A model generated the notes under the pieces. It worked only from the letters and a program-made list of their open reading frames with translations. It searched no databases and was not told where the DNA came from. Below, one piece after another: positions 57,792 to 64,000 of a stretch of DNA of 64,000 bases (positions within the stretch are counted from its first letter, which is position 1; each line of letters starts with the position of its first letter). Source of the DNA: Kaistia dalseonensis (GTDB lineage Bacteria > Pseudomonadota > Alphaproteobacteria > Rhizobiales > Kaistiaceae); assembly GCF_030814715.1 (NCBI RefSeq), contig NZ_JAUSVO010000008.1, positions 1 to 64,000 of the forward strand, given 5' to 3'. The position numbers and the translations under genes are program-made.

Positions 57792-58892
57792 ATGGCCCTC
57801 AATTCCATCGAAGAAGCCATTGCCGCCATAGCGGCCGGAGAACTCGTCGTCGTCGTCGATGACACCGACCGGGAGAATGAGGGCGACCTGATCATGGCGG
57901 CGTCCAAGGCGACGGCCGAGAAGGTCGCCTTCATGATCCGCCACACCAGCGGCATCATCTGCGTGCCGGTGACGCAGGAGCGCGCCGAGCAGCTTCACCT
58001 GCCGCCCATGGTCGCCAACAATCGCGACCCGATGCGCACCGCCTTCACCGTCACCGTCGATTACAAGGTCGGGCTCACCACCGGCATTTCGGCCGAAGAG
58101 CGCGCCAATACGATCCAGGCGCTTTCGAACGACAATTGCACGGCGACCGACTTCCTGCGTCCGGGCCATATCTTCCCGTTGATCTCGCGCGATGGCGGCG
58201 TGCTGATCCGCTCCGGCCATACCGAAGCGGCGACCGACCTCGCCCGCCTGGCCGGGCTCGAACAGGCCGGCGTGCTCGCCGAGGTCGTCAATGATGACGG
58301 CACGGTCAAGCGCTTGCCGCAGCTGCTGGAATTTGCGGCCGAGCATAATCTCAAGATCGTCTCGATCGAAGACCTGATCGCCTATCGCGCCCGGAACGAG
58401 AGCTTCGTCAAGGAAGTCGACAGTTTCCAGACGCCGGTCGGCGGCCGCACCGCGCTAGCGCATGTCTACGAGACGCCGTTCGATCCCATGCAGCATCTCG
58501 CCATCGTCTTCGGCGACGTTGCCGAGCAGTCCGATGTGCTCGTGCGCATCCACCGCGCCAATCCGATCAGCGATCTGGTCTCGCGCGGGCCGGATTCGAA
58601 GAGCTGGCTCGAGACGACGCTGCGCAAGGTCGGCACCGCCGATCGCGGCGTCTTCGTCATGATCCGCGATCCGGCCGTGGTGCGTCCCGATGGCTCGGTC
58701 GCCGGCGATGGCGAGGAGAAGCACATGTCGGCTCGCCAGCGGAAGGAACGCTGGCGCGAAGTCGGCGTCGGCGCGCAGATCCTGCGCGACCTGAGGGTGC
58801 GCTCGATCCGCCTCCTGACCTCGCAGGAACGGCAATATGTCGGCCTGCAGGGCTTCGGCATCGAGATCACCGGCCGCGAGACGGCGGAATAA
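57792..58892 (+). CDS. ribB: RibBX: 3,4-dihydroxy-2-butanone-4-phosphate synthase with degenerate GTP cyclohydrolase II domain
   Basis: A 366-residue protein. Residues 1-205 are RibB: DDTDRENEGDLIMAA and RPGHIFPL, with HTEAATDLARLAG, are all present. It makes the four-carbon precursor of riboflavin from ribulose 5-phosphate. The C-terminal part keeps the shape of GTP cyclohydrolase II (LVRIHRANPISDLVSRGPDS, VGLQGFGIEI), but the three zinc cysteines of that enzyme are absent. This fits the RibBX variant of Proteobacteria. A separate ribA is then expected elsewhere. The start at 57792 fits the family. Confidence 0.88.
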   Translation: MALNSIEEAIAAIAAGELVVVVDDTDRENEGDLIMAASKATAEKVAFMIRHTSGIICVPVTQERAEQLHLPPMVANNRDPMRTAFTVTVDYKVGLTTGISAEERANTIQALSNDNCTATDFLRPGHIFPLISRDGGVLIRSGHTEAATDLARLAGLEQAGVLAEVVNDDGTVKRLPQLLEFAAEHNLKIVSIEDLIAYRARNESFVKEVDSFQTPVGGRTALAHVYETPFDPMQHLAIVFGDVAEQSDVLVRIHRANPISDLVSRGPDSKSWLETTLRKVGTADRGVFVMIRDPAVVRPDGSVAGDGEEKHMSARQRKERWREVGVGAQILRDLRVRSIRLLTSQERQYVGLQGFGIEITGRETAE

Positions 58893-58924
58893 TCAAGGCC
58901 GGAGCCGGAATAGGCTGAGACCGC

Positions 58925-58951
58925 GCCCTCGCCCACGCAGTGGGAGAGGGC
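58925..58951 (+). terminator. Rho-independent-like terminator after ribB
   Basis: The stem GCCCTC-G-CCCAC / GTGGG-A-GAGGGC has one mismatch and a three-base loop, followed by CTTTCTT. It is 32 bp after the ribB stop. Confidence 0.6.
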
Positions 58952-58959
58952 CTTTCTTC

Positions 58960-59130
58960 CCCTCTCCCGCTTGCGGGGGAGGCCGAGAGGGGGCTCGCTG
59001 CCGAGGTCTCGGGATCGCGAATTTTCCCCGCCGCCAAGGCGTGGCCCGCCCACTCTCCCCCGCTTCGCGGGAGAGAGGGCGGGCCGAGAGTGTCGCGATG
59101 TTCCCAAACTCCCGCGAGGCGGGCGAGGGG
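58960..59130. repeat. Hairpin repeats of the CCCTCTCCC type
   Basis: Near 58960-58995 (CCTCTCCCGC / GCGGGGGAGG) and 59053-59080 (CTCTCCCCCGC / GCGGGAGAGAG) lie two more copies of the intergenic hairpin. They fill the space between ribB and the convergent Gfo/Idh gene. No gene is seen. Confidence 0.55.
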
Positions 59131-59147
59131 ACAGGCGACGATCGTCG

Positions 59148-60197
59148 TCACACGATCGCTTCGTCCTTGTGCTCGCGATCCGAGCGCTGCGCCGCGTCGA
59201 GCACCTTCTGGATGTTCGCGGCGCGGCGGAAGGACGGCTCCTGCGTCTTGCCGGCGCGGACGGCCGCGACGAAGCGCTGGTAGTTGGTCTCGACCGGCTC
59301 GAAGGCGATATCGCGCCACGTCGCGGTATCCACGTCCGCGCCGATGCAGGCGCGCAGGCTCGACACGCCCGTATCGTAGATCATCTCGATCGCGCCCTTG
59401 TCGCCATAGACGCGCAGCCGCAGCTGGTCGAACTGGCCCGGTGCCGTGCGGGTCGCCTGGATGGTGCCGACCGCGCCATTGCTGAAATCGACATTCATCG
59501 TGAAGCTGTCATTGGCGTCGAGGTCATATTCGCCGATCCGGTTCTCCGGCGGCGCCTTGTCGAACGTCTTCAGCCGCGCGAACACATGGGCGACGTCGAG
59601 ACCGGCGCCATAGGACGTGAAATCGACGATATGGATGCCGATATCGCCGAGCGCGCCGTTGGAACCGTGCTTTTTCGAAAGGCGCCAGAGCCATTTGCTC
59701 TCGCTCTTCCAGTCGCCCCAGGCCTTCGATACGAGCCAGCTCTGCAGATGCGTCGCCTCGACATGGCGCACGGCGCCGATATCGCCGGCGAGCACCATCT
59801 GGCGGCCCTTCTGGAGCGCGGGCGAATTGCGATAGGTGAAGTTCACCATGCCGACCTTGCCGGAGGCCTCGATCGCCTCGGTCATTTCCAGCGCGAGCTT
59901 CGCATCGGTCGCGAGCGGCTTTTCGCAGAACACATGCTTGCCGGCGGCGATCGCCTGCATGGTGGTGGGGTAATGGATGCGATCGGGCGTGACATTGGCG
60001 ACGGCATCGAATTCGCCCCAGGCGAGCGCCTCGTCGAGGCTCGAAAACTGCTTCTCGATGGTGTGCTCGGCGCAGAATGCCGCCAGCCGCTCGGGAACGA
60101 CATCGACGCCGCCCACGACGCTGACGCCGTCTATCGCGGCAAAGTTCTTGGCATGTTGATTGGCCATGCCTCCCGTTCCCAGGATCAAAAGACGCAT
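59148..60197 (-). CDS. Gfo/Idh/MocA-family oxidoreductase
   Basis: A 349-residue NAD(P)-dependent oxidoreductase. LLILGTGGMANQHAKNFAAI is the Rossmann start, and CEKPLATD has the catalytic Lys. GALGDIGIHIVDF gives the Asp and His. A GGGAGG ribosome binding site seven bases before 60197 fixes the start. It is a paralogue of the cluster enzyme at 48-49 kb but has no LacI-type site. It might act on the sugars of the neighbouring GH4 locus, but the link is only position. Confidence 0.87.
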   Translation of the reverse strand: MRLLILGTGGMANQHAKNFAAIDGVSVVGGVDVVPERLAAFCAEHTIEKQFSSLDEALAWGEFDAVANVTPDRIHYPTTMQAIAAGKHVFCEKPLATDAKLALEMTEAIEASGKVGMVNFTYRNSPALQKGRQMVLAGDIGAVRHVEATHLQSWLVSKAWGDWKSESKWLWRLSKKHGSNGALGDIGIHIVDFTSYGAGLDVAHVFARLKTFDKAPPENRIGEYDLDANDSFTMNVDFSNGAVGTIQATRTAPGQFDQLRLRVYGDKGAIEMIYDTGVSSLRACIGADVDTATWRDIAFEPVETNYQRFVAAVRAGKTQEPSFRRAANIQKVLDAAQRSDREHKDEAIV

Positions 60198-60340
60198 TGA
60201 GGACCTCCCAGTCGATTTTCGGACGCGGCCTGTTCTCCGGCCGGTTGCCACCGCCATAAAAGCAGGTTTGCGGCTTTAGGCCAGAGCGTGCCGGACGCCG
60301 CACCGCGATTTGATCGGGCGCTCGTTGGCCAGGGGGCGGA

Positions 60341-61267
60341 TCAATCCCGCCGGGGCGCCGCCACATCGTCATGGGGACCATTGCGCTGGACGGTGTACAT
60401 GCCCGTCGTCCGGAATTCGGTCGGACTGGTGCCATAGGCGCGGCGAAAGGCCTTGGCGAAATAGTTGGGGTCCTGGAAGCCGCAGGCGAGCGAGATCGCC
60501 TTGATCGAAAGCTCCCCGAGCTCGAGCAGGCGAGCCGCGCGGCGCATGCGCTGCGCCGTCACGAATTCAGCCGGCGAAAGACCCTCCGATGCCGCGAAGA
60601 GCCGCGAGAAATGCGCCCGGCTGAAGCCCGCGAGCCGCGCCAGCCGGTCGACATCGAGATCGCCGTCGAGATTGGCGCGGATATGGCCGACAATGCCCGC
60701 GATGACGTCGCCATGGGCGGGGTCCCGGCCGAAGGCGTGCGGCCCGAGCACGTCGTCATAAAGCGCCATCGCCGCCTCATAGGCGAGGGCGGACGCCTTG
60801 CCGGGGGTCTCGCCACGGCCGTCGATCAGGGCCAGGCAGCAGGCCGCGATGCGTTCGACGGTATCGGGGCGGAGGCGGAAGACGGGACCGGCCAGCGCCA
60901 GGATGGTGCGGTGGATACGCAGCGCCTCCTGACCATACATCGAGATCCAGAAATACTCCCACTCGTCGCCGGGCTCGACCCAATAGCGATGGCTGTGCGG
61001 TACGATCACGAGCATGGTTTCGCCGGCGCCAAGTATATGATGGCGCCGCTCGTAGAGAAGCTGGCCGCGTCCGGCGACGGTATGCTGGAGCACGGTGAAC
61101 GGTGTCTCGCCACGCTTCATCCCGTTCCATGAATAGGCAGGGCTCGATGTTGTCTCATAGCCCGTGCTGGTCGGCATGGTGTGCAGCGTATGACGGCCGC
61201 GCGACAGCGAAACCGTCTTCATGATCGGGGAGCGGCTCTTCATTTGCGAGAGCACAGAATTACCCAT
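60341..61267 (-). CDS. AraC-family regulator (AgpT-like)
   Basis: A 308-residue activator-type protein. An N-terminal cupin-like ligand domain is followed by the two-HTH AraC domain (about residues 195-290: RLARLAGFSRAHFSRLF, ACGFQDPNYFAKAFRRAYGT with SPTEFR). It is divergent from the GH4 glycosidase gene over a 211-bp gap. In Sinorhizobium, the AraC-type AgpT activates the melA-agp genes for alpha-galactoside use, and this order fits that. The start is uncertain: 61267, 61243 and 61222 are all possible. Confidence 0.85.
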   Translation of the reverse strand: MGNSVLSQMKSRSPIMKTVSLSRGRHTLHTMPTSTGYETTSSPAYSWNGMKRGETPFTVLQHTVAGRGQLLYERRHHILGAGETMLVIVPHSHRYWVEPGDEWEYFWISMYGQEALRIHRTILALAGPVFRLRPDTVERIAACCLALIDGRGETPGKASALAYEAAMALYDDVLGPHAFGRDPAHGDVIAGIVGHIRANLDGDLDVDRLARLAGFSRAHFSRLFAASEGLSPAEFVTAQRMRRAARLLELGELSIKAISLACGFQDPNYFAKAFRRAYGTSPTEFRTTGMYTVQRNGPHDDVAAPRRD

Positions 61268-61478
61268 ATCAGCACAAATTCTCTCTAGGGTCCGGCGATC
61301 CGAACAGCATACTAGCCTCCGAGACAGTGGAGGCGCGAGCGGAAATCACCCGGTCGCGGTCAGAAGGCCATTCGTACCGAAAATCCGGCAGCGGCCGGCG
61401 GGCGCCTGTCGTGGCGCGCGGGACGAGACTCGCCAGAGTTTGGGGCCGCCTTGCCGGCCCGAAGAGGGAGAGGACGCC

Positions 61479-62972
61479 GTGTCGTCGAAACTGAAGATCG
61501 CCATCATCGGTGCAGGCAGCATCGGCTTCACCAAGAAGCTGGTCACCGACATTCTCTGCGTGCCGGAGTTGCAGGATATCGAGTTCGCGCTGACCGACAT
61601 CAACGCGCATAATCTCGACATGGGCCGGCAGCTGATCGAGCGCATCGTCTCGGTCAACAATCTGCCGACCAAGGTCACCGCCACGACGGATCGCCGCCAG
61701 GCGCTCGACGGCGCGCGCTACATCATAAACTGCACTCGCATCGGCGGCCTCGAGGCTTACAAGTCCGATATCGAGGTTCCGCTGAAATATGGCGTCGACC
61801 AGTGCGTCGGCGACACGATCTGCGCCGGCGGCATTCTCTACGGCCAGCGCAACATTCCGGTCATCCTCGATTTCTGCCGCGATATCCGCGATTTCGCGGA
61901 GCCCGGCGCCAAGCTGCTCAACTATTCGAACCCGATGGCCATGAATACATGGGCGGCCATCGAATATGGCAAGGTCGATACGATCGGCCTCTGCCACGGT
62001 GTCCAGAACGGCTGGCGCCAGATCGCCCAGGCGCTCGGCGCGGCGCACCAGTCCGAGATCGACTTCATCTGCTCCGGCATCAACCATCAGACCTGGTATC
62101 TCGACCTGCGCTGGAACGGCCGCAAGGTCGAGAAGGACGAGCTGGTCGAGGCGTTCGAGCGCCATCCTGTCTATTCGAAGCAGGAAAAGGTCCGCATCGA
62201 TGTGCTGAAACGCTTCGGCTACTACTCGACCGAGTCGAACGGCCATCTCTCGGAATACCTGCCCTGGTACCGCAAGCGGCCGGGCGAGATCATGAAGTGG
62301 ATCGATCTCTCCGAGTGGATCCATGGCGAGACCGGCGGCTACCTGCGCTATTCGACCGAGAGCCGCAACTGGTTCGAGACCGACTTTCCGGTCTTCCTCG
62401 AAGAGGCCGGCAAGCCGATCGACGTTGCGAAGCGCACCGACGAGCATGCGAGCTGGATCCTGGAGGGCCTCGAGACAGGGCGGACCTATCGCGGCCATTT
62501 CAACGTCAAGAACAACGGCATCATCACCAACCTGCCGAGCGATGCGATCATCGAATCGACCGGCTTCGTCGATCGCTTCGGCCTGAACATGGTCTCGGGC
62601 ATCACGCTGCCGGAGGCTTGTGCTGCGACCTGCATGTCGTCGATCAACGTCCAGCGCATGTCGGTCCATGCCGCGATGACGGGCGATGTCGATCTGCTGA
62701 AGCTCGCCGTGCTGCACGATCCGCTGGTCGGCGCGATCTGCTCGCCCGACGAGGTCTGGGCGATGGTCGACGAGATGCTGGTCGCTCAGGCCGAGTGGCT
62801 GCCGCAATACGCCCACGCCATTCCGGAAGCCAAGCGCCGCATGTCGAAGTCGACGGTCGCGACCAGGGATTGGTCCGGCGCGGCGCGGCGCGAGATCCGC
62901 TCGGTCGACGAAGTCCGCAGCGAGACGGCAAAGAAGAAGGAGGCCGCGCTCGGCCTCAAGCCGGGCGCCTGA
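61479..62972 (+). CDS. melA: Glycoside hydrolase family 4 (alpha-galactosidase/alpha-glucosidase type, MelA-like)
   Basis: A 497-residue NAD- and Mn-dependent glycosidase. KIAIIGAGSIGFTKKLVTDI binds NAD. NYSNPMAMNTWA, LCHGVQNGWR (metal Cys) and SGINHQTWY (metal His) are the family's active-site blocks. It opens the glycosidic bond by oxidation-elimination in the cytoplasm. The start is GTG with AGAGGGAGAGG before it; no ATG fits the N-terminus. The family-5 binding protein follows on the same strand. The position next to an AraC gene suggests alpha-galactoside use. Confidence 0.9.
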   Translation: MSSKLKIAIIGAGSIGFTKKLVTDILCVPELQDIEFALTDINAHNLDMGRQLIERIVSVNNLPTKVTATTDRRQALDGARYIINCTRIGGLEAYKSDIEVPLKYGVDQCVGDTICAGGILYGQRNIPVILDFCRDIRDFAEPGAKLLNYSNPMAMNTWAAIEYGKVDTIGLCHGVQNGWRQIAQALGAAHQSEIDFICSGINHQTWYLDLRWNGRKVEKDELVEAFERHPVYSKQEKVRIDVLKRFGYYSTESNGHLSEYLPWYRKRPGEIMKWIDLSEWIHGETGGYLRYSTESRNWFETDFPVFLEEAGKPIDVAKRTDEHASWILEGLETGRTYRGHFNVKNNGIITNLPSDAIIESTGFVDRFGLNMVSGITLPEACAATCMSSINVQRMSVHAAMTGDVDLLKLAVLHDPLVGAICSPDEVWAMVDEMLVAQAEWLPQYAHAIPEAKRRMSKSTVATRDWSGAARREIRSVDEVRSETAKKKEAALGLKPGA

Positions 62973-63137
62973 TCAGGGCGCCTGGTCGCTGACTGGGGCG
63001 TTTCCGAGCGAAGCGGACGAAGGTTCGCGTGAAGGAAACGCGACAAGGGATCGAGGCCGCCACGGAGGACTGGCGGCCTCATGCGAACGGCTGGGCGGAG
63101 AGGCGCCGGCCGTATCACTCTGGGAGGAGAGGACACG

Positions 63138-64000
63138 ATGAATTCCTGGATGAGAACGACCGCCCTCGCGGCGCTCGTCGGGCTGATGCCGCTTGGTGCG
63201 GCACGGGCCGACGACGTCACGTCGGGATTGAAGCCCGCCGAGCCGGTACCGGTCGGCAAGTCGCTGCAGAAGGGCGACCGGACGCAGATCGAATATGACA
63301 AGCTGATGCAGTGGAAGGCGCTGCCTTCCTATAGCGAGCCGGCCTGGGTCACCGATCTCGTCACCGCCGGCAAGCTGCCGCCGATCAAGGATCGCCTGCC
63401 GCCGGTGCCGCTCGTCGTCGATACCGCTTCGGTCGAAGGCACGGGCGTCTATGGCGGCGTGCTGCGCCATGTCTCCGGTGCGCGGCCGCAGGGCTGGAAC
63501 TGGATGGCCGGCAATGTCATGGCCTGGGGCGGCGTCGAGGAAATCGTCGACCAGTGCCTCGTCCGCGTCGGCCCGATCTGGATGCTGAAGGGCGAGAAGA
63601 GCGAGCCGCTGCCGCAGCTTGCCAAGTCCTGGGAATGGTCCGCCGACGGTCATGCACTGACGATGCATCTGATCGAGGGTGCGAAATGGTCCGACGGCCA
63701 GCCCTTCTCGGCCGACGACGTCATGTTCATGTGGGACGACAACATCTCCGATCCGAAGGTTCCCGCCTGGGGCCGCCCGGATGCGTTCGGCGTCGGCACG
63801 ACGCTGGAGAAGGTCGACGACAACACGGTCCGCTGGCACTTCAAGGATGCCTTCCCGGCCGCGACCCTCTACCAGATGGGCTACCAGAAGCTCTGCCCCG
63901 GCCCGGCCCATATCCTGAAGCCGCTGCATCCGAAGTATAACAAGGATGCGACCTATGACAGCTACATCAACGCGCTGAAGCCCGAGAAGACCCCGTGGGT
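63138..64000 (+). CDS. ABC solute-binding protein, family 5 (AgpA-like), 3' end cut by the window
   Basis: The first 287 residues of a periplasmic oligopeptide-type binding protein. The signal peptide MRTTALAALVGLMPLGAARA ends near residue 24. LPQLAKSWEWSADGHALTMH and LIEGAKWSDGQPFSADDVMF are typical of family 5. A GGGAGGAG stretch precedes the ATG. AgpA of Sinorhizobium, an alpha-galactoside binder, belongs to this family and follows melA in the same way. The rest of the gene and any permeases lie beyond the window. Confidence 0.85.
   Translation, partial: MNSWMRTTALAALVGLMPLGAARADDVTSGLKPAEPVPVGKSLQKGDRTQIEYDKLMQWKALPSYSEPAWVTDLVTAGKLPPIKDRLPPVPLVVDTASVEGTGVYGGVLRHVSGARPQGWNWMAGNVMAWGGVEEIVDQCLVRVGPIWMLKGEKSEPLPQLAKSWEWSADGHALTMHLIEGAKWSDGQPFSADDVMFMWDDNISDPKVPAWGRPDAFGVGTTLEKVDDNTVRWHFKDAFPAATLYQMGYQKLCPGPAHILKPLHPKYNKDATYDSYINALKPEKTPW

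Noticed and set aside
59148-60197. Second Gfo/Idh gene as a member of the LacI regulon
   Set aside because: No TTGGAACGTTCCAA-like site lies before it, and it is 9 kb from the cluster with unrelated genes between.

Overview
This 64 kb window is a high-GC chromosomal segment from an alphaproteobacterium, most likely of the order Hyphomicrobiales (Rhizobiales). Three things point there: an imuA-imuB-dnaE2 cassette preceded by a perfect alphaproteobacterial LexA box (GAAC-N7-GAAC), a RibB protein with a degenerate second domain (RibBX type), and an AraC / GH4 / family-5 binding-protein locus laid out like the rhizobial agpT-melA-agpA genes. I see no rRNA, tRNA, CRISPR array, transposase, prophage or plasmid gene. 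The gene content is mostly transport and catabolism.

Layout. 0-9.7 kb holds mixed housekeeping genes: a PfkB sugar kinase, an M3 oligopeptidase, a small winged-helix-like protein, a YihY/BrkB membrane protein, a small XRE regulator, a flavin reductase, a 3-hydroxyisobutyrate-dehydrogenase-type reductase, a PhyH-like dioxygenase and ManC. 9.8-14.2 kb has a Wzz/ExoP-type polysaccharide co-polymerase divergent from a UvrD-like helicase. 14.2-16.1 kb is denD-otnI (tetronate catabolism). 16.1-17.7 kb is a WYL regulator with a VOC-EVE gene pair; matching inverted repeats lie upstream of the regulator and of the VOC gene. 17.7-19.8 kb has prolyl aminopeptidase and an Ldh2-type dehydrogenase. 20.2-26.7 kb is a ugpBAEC-like ABC operon ending in a TIM-barrel isomerase and an EEP-fold phosphatase/phosphodiesterase. 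26.7-29.2 kb has an ABC exporter and a GNAT enzyme. 29.4-34.9 kb is the SOS mutagenesis cassette.

35.0-50.2 kb is the most distinctive part: a 13-gene, all-minus-strand catabolic cluster. It has a LacI regulator, a Gfo/Idh oxidoreductase, a CoA-transferase, an enoyl-CoA hydratase, an aldehyde dehydrogenase, a CUT1 sugar ABC importer, two GMC flavoprotein oxidoreductases, an SDR and a Dabb protein. The 14-bp palindrome TTGGAACGTTCCAA occurs in front of three transcription units of this cluster, and a one-mismatch copy lies farther upstream of lacI. This fits a single LacI regulon. The enzymes suggest import of a sugar-like or glycosidic compound, oxidation of alcohol to aldehyde to acid, CoA activation and hydration. 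The substrate is unknown.

50.5-55.9 kb is a TetR-adaptor-RND efflux operon; the RND pump carries an unusual central insertion. 56.0-60.2 kb has a Popeye-like cyclic-nucleotide-domain membrane protein, an SDR, ribBX and a Gfo/Idh oxidoreductase. 60.3-64.0 kb is an AraC regulator divergent from a GH4 glycosidase and a solute-binding protein that runs off the window.

Several intergenic regions carry GC-rich palindromes with CCCTCTCCCGC / GCGGGAGAGGG arms. Hairpins follow both CUT1 binding-protein genes.
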